A DNA stretch of 64,000 bases, from the NCBI RefSeq assembly GCF_009870755.1, contig NZ_WLZU01000005.1, positions 31,360-95,359 on the forward strand. The letters are read 5' to 3'. Shown here piece after piece: positions 1 to 11,416 of this stretch (positions are counted from its first letter, which is position 1; each line of letters opens with the position of its first letter). Source of the stretch: Streptococcus halichoeri. Lineage in GTDB: Bacteria > Bacillota > Bacilli > Lactobacillales > Streptococcaceae. The notes below the pieces were generated by a model that worked only from the letters and a program-made list of their open reading frames with translations, did no database searches and was not told the DNA's origin. Position numbers and translations under genes: made by a program.

Positions 1-72
1 ACCAATCACATCACCTAAGCCACCTGTCTTAGCAAAAGGTGCTCCTTCTGCGGCTACAAATAATACTTTCAT
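1..72 (-). CDS. glgA: Glycogen synthase, N-terminal fragment (runs off the left edge)
   Basis: Only the first 24 codons lie in the window. They read [20 protein letters not shown] and onward, the N-terminus of bacterial GT5 glycogen synthases; the KTGGLGD stretch binds ADP-glucose. The enzyme adds glucose from ADP-glucose to growing glycogen chains in the cytoplasm. Its ATG overlaps the TGA of glgD (ATGA), so it is the last visible gene of glgB-C-D-A. The body of the gene lies outside the window and was not seen. Confidence 0.93.
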   Translation of the reverse strand, partial: MKVLFVAAEGAPFAKTGGLGDVIG

Positions 73-1205
73 TTTATAATATCCTCTGTTACATGTGTAC
101 CTTTTGGAATAACCAGCGGTTTTTCCTTTGTTCCGCGAATGGTCACACCATTATCAACCTCAACTAACTTATCAATAATCGCATACTCAATGGTTGTTCC
201 AATACCAATTCTTACCTTGGGAGCTATAATACTATTTGCCACTTTAGTATTGACATCAATATAGCAATTACGAGAGACAATTGAATGGTCTACATGGCCC
301 TTGATAATACTGCCTGAGGCAAACTGGGAATTATTAACATAGGATTCCTCAGCAAAATAAGTGGCTTCTTCATTTTTAATGCGCGTGTAAATACGCTGGT
401 TAGCATACAACAAAGCATAGAACTTATCTGGCTCTAGCATATCCATATTAGCATCATAATAGGATTTTGCTGAGTGGATATTGGCTAGATAGCCCGTATA
501 TTCAAAAGCCAGGGCACCTTCACTAATGGTTAAGTCACGCAACAGATAACGCAGATTCGCCGGATTCTCCTTGCTAGCTTCTTTTTCCATTTGCTCAATG
601 AGCCAGGGCGTGTTAACAATATAGATACCTGTGGACATTTTTTCGTAGGCAGTTGGTGCAAAAGCCCTACTCTTACCACGGACTATATCCCTTGTTTCAT
701 CAATGTCTAAAATATCATTGACATCAGTAATCAGCTCTTTTGGTGTTTTTTTATAAACAACCGTGATTTGCCGTTGATTGGCCTGATGCAACTGAATCAC
801 TTGTTCCAATTCTATATTACAGATAATATCACAGCTCATATAAATGGTTTGGTCAGAGCCAGAGCGTTTTAAGTAGGTTAAGATTTGATCGTAATAATCA
901 GCATCTGCTTCAACAGATGTACCTTTGGAACGATAAAAACCTAGAAAAGAATGGCTAAGCAGGGTATTTAAGCCCCATTCGCGGCCACTACGTACATGGT
1001 CAAAGACCGAACGGATATTCTCTCCGCGGAAAATGCCATAAATATTGCGAACACCCGCATTCGCCAAACTAGAGAGGTGAAAATCAATCAAGCGAAATTT
1101 ACCATCAAAAGGTAGGTTAGCAAGCGGGCGTGAATCAGTCAGACCTTCCATTTCATCATAGCTCATGGCGCTGCCTAGTATGGCGGAATATTTGTCAATT
1201 TTCAT
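69..1205 (-). CDS. glgD: GlgD, non-canonical ADP-glucose pyrophosphorylase subunit
   Basis: This 378-residue paralogue of GlgC pairs with it in Firmicutes to form the ADP-glucose pyrophosphorylase. The N-terminus reads [13 protein letters not shown] where catalytic subunits have the GGxGTRL nucleotide-binding loop. It is therefore probably a regulatory or stabilising subunit and not an active one by itself, as known for other GlgD proteins. The C-terminus has left-handed beta-helix hexapeptide character (for example [20 protein letters not shown]). It overlaps glgC by 11 nt and glgA by 4 nt, indicating tight translational coupling. Confidence 0.93.
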   Translation of the reverse strand: MKIDKYSAILGSAMSYDEMEGLTDSRPLANLPFDGKFRLIDFHLSSLANAGVRNIYGIFRGENIRSVFDHVRSGREWGLNTLLSHSFLGFYRSKGTSVEADADYYDQILTYLKRSGSDQTIYMSCDIICNIELEQVIQLHQANQRQITVVYKKTPKELITDVNDILDIDETRDIVRGKSRAFAPTAYEKMSTGIYIVNTPWLIEQMEKEASKENPANLRYLLRDLTISEGALAFEYTGYLANIHSAKSYYDANMDMLEPDKFYALLYANQRIYTRIKNEEATYFAEESYVNNSQFASGSIIKGHVDHSIVSRNCYIDVNTKVANSIIAPKVRIGIGTTIEYAIIDKLVEVDNGVTIRGTKEKPLVIPKGTHVTEDIIK

Positions 1206-2334
1206 TTGTAACCCCCACTACTTCCTTATAACCAGTAACCTGGATTTGATCGGTCCCATCAATGACGACATTATCGCCAATTTTAGCACCTTCACCAATG
1301 ATCGCTCGCTTAATTACTGCTCCTTCACCAATCGTGACATTGCTCATAATAAAGGAATCGCTCACCTGCGCATGCTGTTTCACCTGAACATTCGCTGATA
1401 GTATCGAATGGTCAATTTGACCCGAAATATAGCAGCCATCTACAACCAAAGAATCATTGACTTGGGCTCCTTGCGCAATAAAATTGGGTGGTGCAATATG
1501 GTTACGTGAATACATTTTCCATGAGCGATCGCGGCTATGGAGTTCATTATCTTCACCGATATATTCCATATTAGCTTCCCAGAGAGATTCGATGGTTCCG
1601 ACATCCTTCCAGTAGCCCGCAAATTCATAAGCATAGACCCGCTCACCAGAGTTTAAGTAAGTTGGAATGACATGCTTACCAAAATCAGACATGTCCAAAT
1701 TGTTCTTTTCAGCATCCACTAACATGCTACGGAGGCGCTGCCAACTAAATATGTAGATCCCCATTGATGCCTTAGTTGATTTAGGCTGCGCTGGTTTTTC
1801 TTCAAATTCGACAATTCGGTTATGGCTATCAGTGTTCATAATGCCAAAACGACTAGCATCTTTTAGAGGAACATCTAACACTGCCACAGTAAGACTAGCC
1901 TTATTAGCCTTATGGCTTTGCAGCATTTCGTCGTAATCCATTTTATAAATATGGTCGCCCGATAAAATCAAGACATACTCTGGATTGACACTGTCAATAT
2001 AGTCAATATTTTGATAGATGGCATGACTGGTCCCCTGAAACCATTTATTGCCCTCGGTTGCTGAATAAGGTTGCAAAATTGTGACACCAGCATCAATGCC
2101 ATCCATCCCCCAGGAGGAACCGTTACCAATGTGGTTATTGAGCAAGAGCGGCTGGTATTGGGTAATCACACCAACATTTTGGATGCCTGAGTTGGCACAA
2201 TTTGACAAGGCAAAATCAATAATCCGATAACGCCCACCAAATTGCACTGCAGGTTTTGCTATCGTTTGCGTTAGTTTACCAAGCCGGGTGCCTTGGCCAC
2301 CGGCTAGTATCAAGGCTAACATTTCCTTTTTCAT
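1195..2334 (-). CDS. glgC: Glucose-1-phosphate adenylyltransferase, catalytic subunit
   Basis: A 379-residue enzyme making ADP-glucose from glucose-1-phosphate and ATP, the committed step of bacterial glycogen synthesis. The nucleotidyltransferase loop [12 protein letters not shown] is intact near residue 11. [11 protein letters not shown] (metal site) and [18 protein letters not shown] (sugar-phosphate site) follow, and then C-terminal beta-helix repeats. Length is normal for Gram-positive GlgC. It sits 18 bp after glgB and overlaps glgD, so B, C and D are one transcription unit. Confidence 0.97.
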   Translation of the reverse strand: MKKEMLALILAGGQGTRLGKLTQTIAKPAVQFGGRYRIIDFALSNCANSGIQNVGVITQYQPLLLNNHIGNGSSWGMDGIDAGVTILQPYSATEGNKWFQGTSHAIYQNIDYIDSVNPEYVLILSGDHIYKMDYDEMLQSHKANKASLTVAVLDVPLKDASRFGIMNTDSHNRIVEFEEKPAQPKSTKASMGIYIFSWQRLRSMLVDAEKNNLDMSDFGKHVIPTYLNSGERVYAYEFAGYWKDVGTIESLWEANMEYIGEDNELHSRDRSWKMYSRNHIAPPNFIAQGAQVNDSLVVDGCYISGQIDHSILSANVQVKQHAQVSDSFIMSNVTIGEGAVIKRAIIGEGAKIGDNVVIDGTDQIQVTGYKEVVGVTNEN

Positions 2335-2352
2335 AAGCAGATCTCTCCCCTT

Positions 2353-4230
2353 CTACTTTTTACGACGTTTGATTTTCCAAATACTTGCCCCAAGTGCTGG
2401 CAATGTGAAACTAAGGGTTTGCTGGTAGTCTTTCCATGGTTGTGTGAGCGTAGCCGTCTGTGGATTATGCTCTTGCCAGACGCCGCCAAATTGTACCATT
2501 TCAGTATTAAAAACTTCTTCATATATCCCTTTTTGAGGGACGCCAATCGTAAAATTTCTGCGCTCAACAGGTGTCATATTAAAGACACATAATAACAAGT
2601 CTCCCTTGTCATTTTTGCGGCAAAAACTTAGAACGCTTTCTGAGGCATTATCAGCATCAATGATTTCAATACCATCATAATTGTGATCATTTTGCCATAA
2701 CATATTATGGTCACGGTAGAATTGATTTAGGGTGGCAGTAAAACCAAGCATCTTCTTATTTAGTTCGTCGTCTAAATTTTGCCATTCAAGTTGATCATCG
2801 TATTTCCATTCCAAAAATTGGCCAAACTCTGAACCCATAAAAAGTAATTTTTTGCCTGGATGACAGACCTGATATGTTAGTAAATTGCGAAGCCCGGCAA
2901 ATTGATTGTAGCGATCACCCCACATTTTATGCATAAGACTCTTCTTACCATGGACAACTTCGTCATGAGAAAATGGTAAAATGTAATGTTCCTTAAAGCA
3001 ATACATAAAACTAAAAGTGAGAAGATTAAAATCAAATTGGCGATGAATGGGATCTTCAGCATAAAACCGTAAAATATCATTCATCCAGCCCATATTCCAC
3101 TTATAATCAAAACCTAGCCCATTTTTTTCGATAGGATGGGTAATAGGCACGTATGACGTTGCCTCTTCTGCGACCAGCATGACATCAGGATAGAGGTCAT
3201 GGATGGTCTGTGTCAGTCGCTTTAAAAATGCAATTGCTTCTAAATTTTCATTGCCACCATAGATGTTAGGTTGCCAGGGTCCTTGATCGTAGTCAAGGTA
3301 GAGCATATTACTAACCGCATCAACGCGCAAGCCATCTATATGGTAATGTTCAATCCAAAATAAGGCGCTAGAAAGTAAGAAAGACTGAACTTGGTTTTTA
3401 CCAAGATCAAAATTCAGAGCACCCCAGCCCACATTCCTGGCTCGGTCAGGATCTTGATACTCAAAGGTTGGCGTGCCATCAAAGTAAGCAAGGGCATCAT
3501 CGTTTTGTGTAAAGTGACCAGGCACCCAGTCAACCAAAACGCCGATGTTGTTGAGATGGCATTCTTCAACGAAAGCTTGAAAGTCCTCTGCTTGGCCAAA
3601 GGTTGCTTCAAAAGCAAAGTAACCCATCAACTGATAACCCCAGCTCATCCCAAGAGGATGAGCCATTAGAGGCATGAACTCAACATGCGTATAGTTCATC
3701 TTCTTGAGATAGGGAATTAAGTGTGCTTGAAGTCGTTTCATATCATAAGGCTGGCCTGCCGAATCCATCCGCCAAGAATTAGCGTGCACTTCATAAATGG
3801 AAACCGGCCGGTTCTTATGACCAAAGCGTTTTCTGCGCGCCATCCACAAACCATCACGCCATTTTTTCTTAGCTAGGTCCTTGACCACGGCAGCTGTACC
3901 GGGACGCTGTTCAAAGGCAAAAGCTAGCGGATCAATTTTTTCGACCCATTGGCCGCTCTGACGCTTGACCAAATATTTATAGAGTTGACCTGGGACTGCC
4001 TTGGTAGTGAAAACTTCCCACACACCAGCTTCGTTTCGGATCATTGGTAACTTATGAGCCATCCAGGCGGTAAAGTCACCAATAAGATAGACTTCTTTGG
4101 CATGTGGCGCCCATACCCTAAAGACATAGCCCGTCTGGGTATCACGCTGGCTGCGATGGACCCCCAAGTATTCTTGCACACGGATGTTCTCACCAGTGCC
4201 AAAGGTATATAAAGCTAGCTCGTCATTCAT
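2353..4230 (-). CDS. glgB: 1,4-alpha-glucan branching enzyme
   Basis: A 625-residue GH13 enzyme that creates alpha-1,6 branches in glycogen. An N-terminal CBM48-like domain ([17 protein letters not shown]) precedes the (beta/alpha)8 barrel. The catalytic residues are visible: Asp in [13 protein letters not shown], Glu in MLVAEEAT and the transition-state Asp in [14 protein letters not shown]. The chosen ATG follows AGGTAGCAGGAA, a usable ribosome site. It is the first gene of glgB-C-D-A and follows pulA across a hairpin, so readthrough or an unseen promoter must supply its transcript. Confidence 0.97.
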   Translation of the reverse strand: MNDELALYTFGTGENIRVQEYLGVHRSQRDTQTGYVFRVWAPHAKEVYLIGDFTAWMAHKLPMIRNEAGVWEVFTTKAVPGQLYKYLVKRQSGQWVEKIDPLAFAFEQRPGTAAVVKDLAKKKWRDGLWMARRKRFGHKNRPVSIYEVHANSWRMDSAGQPYDMKRLQAHLIPYLKKMNYTHVEFMPLMAHPLGMSWGYQLMGYFAFEATFGQAEDFQAFVEECHLNNIGVLVDWVPGHFTQNDDALAYFDGTPTFEYQDPDRARNVGWGALNFDLGKNQVQSFLLSSALFWIEHYHIDGLRVDAVSNMLYLDYDQGPWQPNIYGGNENLEAIAFLKRLTQTIHDLYPDVMLVAEEATSYVPITHPIEKNGLGFDYKWNMGWMNDILRFYAEDPIHRQFDFNLLTFSFMYCFKEHYILPFSHDEVVHGKKSLMHKMWGDRYNQFAGLRNLLTYQVCHPGKKLLFMGSEFGQFLEWKYDDQLEWQNLDDELNKKMLGFTATLNQFYRDHNMLWQNDHNYDGIEIIDADNASESVLSFCRKNDKGDLLLCVFNMTPVERRNFTIGVPQKGIYEEVFNTEMVQFGGVWQEHNPQTATLTQPWKDYQQTLSFTLPALGASIWKIKRRKK

Positions 4231-4274
4231 TTCCTGCTACCTTTCCTTGTGAATTTTTTCGTTAAAAAGAAACA

Positions 4275-4300
4275 AAAATAACCTGAAAACTCAGGTCATT
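4275..4300 (-). terminator. Hairpin at the end of pulA, before glgB
   Basis: On the minus strand ACCTGA pairs with TCAGGT across a short loop and is followed by TTATTTTTG. The stem includes one base of the pulA stop codon. The stem is short, so partial readthrough into glgBCDA is plausible. Confidence 0.6.
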
Positions 4301-6596
4301 TTGGTATGTCAAGGATCACCACTGACAATTCATTCATTAGAGAATCTGAAAATTGAAAGCGCTTATCGTTACTTTCAATTATAGCATAGTTGGTCTCTTT
4401 CAGCAAACGTTTACGATTATTGGTGAAAATAATTTTAAGCTTCTGCTTATCTTCAACCGTAAAGCTGATAAAACCGCTATTTGGCTTAGCTGATTCAATG
4501 TAAACATGCTGCCTAATCTCTGAAAATGTAGGATATGAAAAATAGGGTGATTTCGTTTTCAATGCGAGCAGTTTTTTTACAAATGCAATGGTTGGTTGCT
4601 CACGGCTTACATAATCCCAATTAATTTGATTGACGTCATCAGAAGCATTATAAGAATTCATGGCCCGTTCTTGATCTTCTTGAGTTAGCTTTTGGCCTAA
4701 ACCAGTCGGATATAGCTTGGTTCTTAAAAATTCTTGGCCAATTTGCATAAAAGCTATCCCCTGCATCAAAAGATTAATAGCAGTTGCTACTTGTACACGC
4801 TGGCGGTGGGTATCATCACTGTCTTTAGGATGCAAAGCCCATAAAAGATCGTTAAGATTGTAATTGTCGTGTGCTTCAACATAGTTTATTATCTGACTAG
4901 GGCTTTGGTAGGTGCCTATTTCATCACTACCTAGGAGGGCTTTGGCAAGAAGGCCTTCGCTGGCTAGACCCGACACAAAGCCTTTTTCTAGCGAGCCATA
5001 AACTTCTGCTCCCTTAATAGCATTTCGTTCATCATCATTAAAAAAGCCAATCCCTGGCAGTTGATCAGCGTTACGCTTGATTGCTTTTTGCTGTGACGGC
5101 AGACCATTTCCCATATCCCAGCCCTCACCATAGATCAGAATCCGTGGGTCAACAGCATCAACTGCTGCTCGGATACGCTGCATGGTCTCTACATCATGTA
5201 AGCCCATTAGATCAAAGCGAAAACCATCAATATTATATTCTTGCAACCAGTAAAGAACCGAATCAATCATATACTTGCGAAACATCTCTTTTTCACTAGC
5301 TGTTTCATTGCCACAACCAGAACCATTTTGAAAGCTACCATCTGGGTTCATTCGGTAGTAATAATCCGGAACAGTTAGTTGAAAAGCAGAATCCTTATTA
5401 GAAAAAGTATGATTATAAACCACATCCATAACAACGTTTAGACCAGCATTGTGATAAGCTTGGATAACTTCTTTTAATTCCTTGATTCGGGTTGCTGGCT
5501 GGTCAGGATTGGTCGTAAAACTAGCGTCAGGCACATTATAATTTTCAGGATCATAGCCCCAGTTGTAGTTATACTGGCCGCTGTGGTCAAAGGTGTGATG
5601 GTGGTCAAATACTGGCTGCAATTGAATATGCGTAATACCAAGTGTTTTAACATAATCAAAGCAGGTGCTATCTCCAAAGCGGTTTTTAGTGCCAGTTTCA
5701 ATCAAGCCCTTAAACTTACCGCGATGTTTAGCAGAAACACCTGAACTCACTGATTGGGAAAAGTCGCGCACATGCATCTCATAAATAACAGCCTGGTTCG
5801 GATTCTCTAAGCGCCAGCTAGCGGCCTGACCATGCCTTACTTGAAACCCCTTAGGCACTAGCTCAGCTTGGGCAACCACTACTGAGCGTTGACCGTTGGC
5901 CGTCGTAGCAATTGTATACGGATCACGAGAATCAGCAAATGTCCGTTTGCGATAATAGATGCGATAACAATAGGCCTGATAATTATAATCGCCTTCAAGT
6001 TTTAAAAACCAGACACCATGAGTATTCTTACGATGGTCATTCGGGTCACTGACACTGCCACGGCCCATTTCTAAAACCGCCGAGACACTAGCATGTGCAG
6101 CCGTTGAATGATACAAAATCAATTGAACCCTTTCTGCCGTAGGCGCCCACAAGCGAAAAGAAGTTTCAAATGGAGAATAGCGAAAACCTAACCAGTCATC
6201 AAACCCCCATTTTTTGTCAAAAGCTTGGCTGTTAGTTGCCATATCATAGGCATCACGTTTGCGCCTCTTGTAGTGTTTGCTTGCTACTGCCGCCTGACGT
6301 GAATAATAAACCCTAGCATCCCCATCAACAAGCCAGACCTCAGTTTTAGGCAGGCCCTCGGTTCGCTGGATAGCATAATCCCCCGTCTGGCTTTGCCAAA
6401 ACTGTTCTTTAACGATGACGTAAACTTGGTTTAGAAAATAAGGAGCATCATAAGCTAGGCAGGCAACTGCCCCAAAGCTGTCATAGCGTGAAAAAGAGGC
6501 CTCTTGACCTGCCTGACCATCTTGCCACTGCCATAGATTGTGCTTAAAATAATTTCCGCTGGGAGTGTGGTAATGTACAATAACAGTATTTTTCAT
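4296..6596 (-). CDS. pulA: Type I pullulanase, cytoplasmic glycogen debranching
   Basis: A 766-residue GH13 enzyme hydrolysing alpha-1,6 bonds in glycogen or maltodextrin. The type I pullulanase signature YNWGYDP is present, with the catalytic nucleophile in GFRFDLMG, the acid in LIYGEGWDMG and the third carboxylate in VEAHDN. A CBM48-like module (SFRLWAPTAERVQLILY) precedes the barrel; the first 140 residues form an extra N-terminal domain. There is no signal peptide or LPxTG anchor, so this is not the surface pullulanase of streptococci. The ATG overlaps the dagK stop (ATGA), and the synthetic glg genes follow. Confidence 0.95.
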   Translation of the reverse strand: MKNTVIVHYHTPSGNYFKHNLWQWQDGQAGQEASFSRYDSFGAVACLAYDAPYFLNQVYVIVKEQFWQSQTGDYAIQRTEGLPKTEVWLVDGDARVYYSRQAAVASKHYKRRKRDAYDMATNSQAFDKKWGFDDWLGFRYSPFETSFRLWAPTAERVQLILYHSTAAHASVSAVLEMGRGSVSDPNDHRKNTHGVWFLKLEGDYNYQAYCYRIYYRKRTFADSRDPYTIATTANGQRSVVVAQAELVPKGFQVRHGQAASWRLENPNQAVIYEMHVRDFSQSVSSGVSAKHRGKFKGLIETGTKNRFGDSTCFDYVKTLGITHIQLQPVFDHHHTFDHSGQYNYNWGYDPENYNVPDASFTTNPDQPATRIKELKEVIQAYHNAGLNVVMDVVYNHTFSNKDSAFQLTVPDYYYRMNPDGSFQNGSGCGNETASEKEMFRKYMIDSVLYWLQEYNIDGFRFDLMGLHDVETMQRIRAAVDAVDPRILIYGEGWDMGNGLPSQQKAIKRNADQLPGIGFFNDDERNAIKGAEVYGSLEKGFVSGLASEGLLAKALLGSDEIGTYQSPSQIINYVEAHDNYNLNDLLWALHPKDSDDTHRQRVQVATAINLLMQGIAFMQIGQEFLRTKLYPTGLGQKLTQEDQERAMNSYNASDDVNQINWDYVSREQPTIAFVKKLLALKTKSPYFSYPTFSEIRQHVYIESAKPNSGFISFTVEDKQKLKIIFTNNRKRLLKETNYAIIESNDKRFQFSDSLMNELSVVILDIPK

Positions 6597-7627
6597 TGCT
6601 CAGCCCATTGATTGCCCTGCTCTTCTAAATCTTCGACTTCATGGGCAAATTTCTTAGCAAAATCATCCAGTTCTGCCTCTTTGGGATTAATAGTATAGGC
6701 ATCATCAGAAATCAAATCAGTATCAGCAAAGAACGTAATATGATTTTTTAAGTTTTGCAAAACAATCGGAGCATCACCACCGTACTCACCATCCAAGTTA
6801 ATCATCATGCGTTCATTGTTTTGAGGCTCAATAATCACTTTTTTTGTTTTAATATACTCAACACGGCGATCCTTGATGTGCTTTCCGCCATCTATTACCA
6901 GTCGCAACAAATGCACAATTTCAAATAAATTAGCTGTTTTCACCAATATTAAAGTGAATTTGCCATCGTCTAGTTTTGCGTCTGGAGCAATCTGTTCAAA
7001 ACCACCCACAGAGTTAGTAATAGCCGCAAAAATCATTGAGACCTCGCCTTCAAAAACACCCTTATCATGGGTGATTTTAACCGGTACATTTGTCACGCGA
7101 GGCAATAGCTCAACACCCTTTGCGAGATAAGCCAGGTAGCCAAACATCGTTTTTAACTGGCTGGGCACGCTGTAAGTCAACTCCGTTAAGCTACCCGCGG
7201 CAGCAATATTAATAAAATAATGGTCTTCTCGAGCTTGGCCAATATCCATCTTGATCAGTTGGTTTTTACCAATGATTTCAGCAGCTTTAAGCGGATTGCC
7301 ACGAGGGATCTTCAAGGCCCGCGCAAAGTCGTTAGTTGTCCCCGTAGGAATAACAGCGATCTTTGGTCGGCGCTTTAAGGGAGCAACGCCGCTTACAACT
7401 TCGTTAATCGTTCCATCACCACCAGCAGCGATGATAAGATCAAAGCCGGCCTGACTAGCCCGTCTAGCCTCGTTTAGGGCCGAATGTTTTTGAGCTGTTG
7501 TTTGAAAAGCTGAGGTCTCATAACCAAAGCCTTCAATAATATTTAAGACATCAGCCACATTTTTTTTCATCATTTCTTGACCAGATGTCGGATTATAAAT
7601 GAGACGAGCTCTCATTTGTTTTTTCAT
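6593..7627 (-). CDS. dagK: Diacylglycerol/lipid kinase (DagK/YegS/BmrU family)
   Basis: A 344-residue soluble lipid kinase that would phosphorylate diacylglycerol to phosphatidic acid for phospholipid recycling. The nucleotide-binding GGDGTINEV motif lies near residue 71, preceded by the LIYNPTSGQ start typical of the family, and IPTGTTNDFARAL follows. The acidic C-terminus (EVEDLEEQGNQWAEQ) is longer than in some members. The start is supported by TGAGG upstream. It sits between ligA and pulA with a 15-bp gap and a 4-nt overlap, an arrangement known from other streptococci. Confidence 0.93.
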   Translation of the reverse strand: MKKQMRARLIYNPTSGQEMMKKNVADVLNIIEGFGYETSAFQTTAQKHSALNEARRASQAGFDLIIAAGGDGTINEVVSGVAPLKRRPKIAVIPTGTTNDFARALKIPRGNPLKAAEIIGKNQLIKMDIGQAREDHYFINIAAAGSLTELTYSVPSQLKTMFGYLAYLAKGVELLPRVTNVPVKITHDKGVFEGEVSMIFAAITNSVGGFEQIAPDAKLDDGKFTLILVKTANLFEIVHLLRLVIDGGKHIKDRRVEYIKTKKVIIEPQNNERMMINLDGEYGGDAPIVLQNLKNHITFFADTDLISDDAYTINPKEAELDDFAKKFAHEVEDLEEQGNQWAEQ

Positions 7628-7642
7628 GTTTATACCTCACTA

Positions 7643-9610
<1,968 letters not shown>

Positions 9611-9754
9611 TTATCATAAAAGTAACCTTTTGCATGGCTGGCCGCTACTGAATTCCTTAAAAGCTTAGCAGGAAAATGTCTAAGCGGTGCGACTCTTGCT
9701 CGCTAGGGGACTTATGCTAGCAAGACCAGACTTTGCTTACTAGTTTTGAGCCTA

Positions 9755-9787
9755 GCTAAAAAAGACCGGATCAAATCCAGTCTTTGC
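9755..9787 (-). terminator. Rho-independent terminator of queT
   Basis: On the minus strand AAGACTGGAT pairs with ATCCGGTCTT (10 bp, one T-G pair, 3-nt loop) and is followed by TTTT. It lies about 30 bp after the queT stop. The rest of the queT-ligA gap (9602-9757) showed no other structure. Confidence 0.9.
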
Positions 9788-9815
9788 CAAAATCAGTTCT
9801 TGTTTAGCGACAGCT

Positions 9816-10322
9816 CTACTTCGTGAAGTCAATCCGCTTGGCCATCTTGTCAATGATAATCGAGCCAAGCAAAAGCGAAGCCAATTCACCCACCGCCGTG
9901 GTAAACCAGGTCAATAAGAATGGGGCATTAAAAAAGCTTAATTCAATAGCGACGGTAATCATGGATGCTGCAAAAAATAGGGAAAAGTAACAAAAGGCCT
10001 TGTTTAAAAAACCATGAAAGAAATAGTCCTTTTGATAGCGTTTGAAAAGCCAAACACCCAAGCTCACAAAGACTAAGGTTGATCCACCACCAACGAAAAC
10101 ATCAATTAAGCCAAAACTGTAAAGGTTAGCAATCATGCAACCAATCGTTACTGCATAGATGTATTTCTTATTATAGAAGGCTAAAAAATTCAACATTTCC
10201 GAAACGCGAAATTGGTACATGCCATAAGAAATAGCATTGAGGGGTGGGGTAATGGTCAAAACCACATAAAGGGCAGCAACCAAAGCTATGTGAACATAAT
10301 CACGAACAGTATAATGTGTCAT
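9816..10322 (-). CDS. queT: Queuosine precursor (preQ1) transporter QueT
   Basis: A 168-residue membrane protein of the QueT (COG4708) family, predicted S-component of an ECF transporter that imports preQ1 for queuosine modification of tRNA. About five hydrophobic helices are visible, including VHIALVAALYVVLTI, plus the family stretch ISYGMYQFRVSEMLNFL. The start used is MTHYTVRDY, because AAAGGAGATACA stands directly before this ATG; the upstream in-frame extension lies inside the riboswitch. It is a single gene with its own terminator. No ECF energising module is nearby, so it probably uses a shared one. Confidence 0.93.
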   Translation of the reverse strand: MTHYTVRDYVHIALVAALYVVLTITPPLNAISYGMYQFRVSEMLNFLAFYNKKYIYAVTIGCMIANLYSFGLIDVFVGGGSTLVFVSLGVWLFKRYQKDYFFHGFLNKAFCYFSLFFAASMITVAIELSFFNAPFLLTWFTTAVGELASLLLGSIIIDKMAKRIDFTK

Positions 10323-10326
10323 TGTA

Positions 10327-10407
10327 TCTCCTTTGACGTACGACAAATCCCTTTTATGGGATGAGTGACGTGTGTAATATGCTTGGTGAAAGGGAATAAG
10401 CACCAAG
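10327..10407 (-). promoter_or_regulatory. preQ1-II riboswitch upstream of queT
   Basis: The minus strand begins CTTGGTG, which pairs with CACCAAG. It continues AGCATATTACACACG, the conserved aptamer segment, then an internal hairpin (ATCCC/GGGAT), and ends with CAAAGGAGAT, which contains the ribosome binding site. This matches the preQ1-II (COG4708) architecture known from Streptococcaceae, in which ligand binding hides the Shine-Dalgarno sequence. The assignment is from memory of the consensus. Confidence 0.92.
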
Positions 10408-10427
10408 GGTTGCCAGGCAACGCCCCT

Positions 10428-10433
10428 ATTATA
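10428..10433 (-). promoter_or_regulatory. Extended -10 promoter element for queT
   Basis: TGATATAAT on the minus strand is a perfect -10 with an extended TGn. It places transcription start about 14 nt before the riboswitch. No good -35 is seen. Confidence 0.6.
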
Positions 10434-10511
10434 TCACGCTTGTGCTCTTTTCGGATAGTCCTTTTAGACTTTTTCTTATTTTAAATAGCTGTTTAGGGGT
10501 TCGTTTTTCAT

Positions 10512-10595
10512 TTGCGATACTGGCTAACCACAGGTAAAATAGCAGGCTAGACGGCTACTGGCACCAACAGGTGATAGCCACCATCACCTTTTTTT
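10512..10595 (+). ncRNA. Possible small RNA: promoter plus terminator with no ORF
   Basis: On the plus strand TTGCGA (10512-10517) and TAAAAT (10535-10540) are exactly 17 bp apart. About 30 bp later AGGTGAT/ATCACCT forms a hairpin followed by seven T. This would give a transcript of about 49 nt. GGCTA/TAGCC could pair as an alternative fold. No plus-strand gene exists from the left edge to 21.3 kb, so the terminator has no other client. Both elements could be chance. Confidence 0.3.
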
Positions 10596-10670
10596 ATCAA
10601 AGAAAAGAAGCTAACGCAACTCATCCGAGTTGGTTACAAGCCCAGATACAACTAATCAGCCTAGCCAAAC

Positions 10671-10722
10671 AAAAAAACAGATTGAAATAAACAAGGCGCC
10701 TTTACCTGCTTCAATCTGTTTA
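10671..10722 (-). terminator. Terminator of the V-ATPase operon
   Basis: AACAGATTGAA pairs with TTCAATCTGTT (11 bp) on the minus strand and is followed by TTTTT. It starts just after the ntpD stop. Confidence 0.9.
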
Positions 10723-10738
10723 AAATCAGTTTTTTAGG

Positions 10739-11356
10739 CTATTTGACTTTCATAATCCGAACCAAGTTAGACCGTTCTGCTTCTTCTAATTTCAACTCAA
10801 TGTAGTGAATGGTTTCCTCTAATTGGGGTATAATGGAATATTCTAAGCCATTGACCCGCCGGCGGGTTTTTTCGATTTCATCAGCCATGAGCTGACAGTT
10901 TTTTTCAACTTCTGCTAGCCGCAACAGCTTGGTGAGCTGTGCTTCCATTTTTTGAATCGTATTATCCATTTCACTGTTGGAATTAAGAAAACTATAGGAC
11001 AGTTGATTGGCGCTGTCTGTTGACGTTTCATTGATTAGAAACCGGGGAACGTGAACACTCATGATATTATCAACTTCAATAATTAACTGGGCTTCTCGCA
11101 CAGGAACTGAAAATAACTCTTCAATCATCGCATCATTTTCAAGAGACTTAGCTAAAACAAATTCTTGCATATTATGCTGAAGCACAGCTTCAACTTCCTG
11201 GCGAAGGCGCGCATTTTCTCGTATCAGATCAATAAAATGACGCATGAGCTCATCGCGTTTATCTTTGAGGAGTTTATGCCCTCTTTGTGCTGTTTTTAAA
11301 CGTTTTTTTAGGCCATTTAGCTCCATGCGGGTTGGTTTGACATTTAATCTTACCAT
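10739..11356 (-). CDS. ntpD: V-type ATPase subunit D (central stalk)
   Basis: A 205-residue subunit forming the rotating shaft inside the A3B3 head. The N-terminal [20 protein letters not shown] is characteristic of the family, and long heptad-rich helices at both ends (for example [21 protein letters not shown]) form the coiled-coil rotor. The ATG at MVRLN is used, with AAAGG about 8 nt upstream. It is the last gene of the operon, 60 bp after subunit B and just before the operon terminator. Confidence 0.95.
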   Translation of the reverse strand: MVRLNVKPTRMELNGLKKRLKTAQRGHKLLKDKRDELMRHFIDLIRENARLRQEVEAVLQHNMQEFVLAKSLENDAMIEELFSVPVREAQLIIEVDNIMSVHVPRFLINETSTDSANQLSYSFLNSNSEMDNTIQKMEAQLTKLLRLAEVEKNCQLMADEIEKTRRRVNGLEYSIIPQLEETIHYIELKLEEAERSNLVRIMKVK

Positions 11357-11416
11357 TGACAAAAACCTTTCTAATACATTAGGACCTTAAGACGACACCT
11401 ATCAAGCAGAGAAAAG

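Noticed and set aside
4330..4420. cre-like sequences in the pulA 3' end (AAAGCGCTTATC, AAACGTTTACG)
   Set aside because: They lie inside the coding end, far from the next start codon, and each deviates from the consensus; too weak to annotate.
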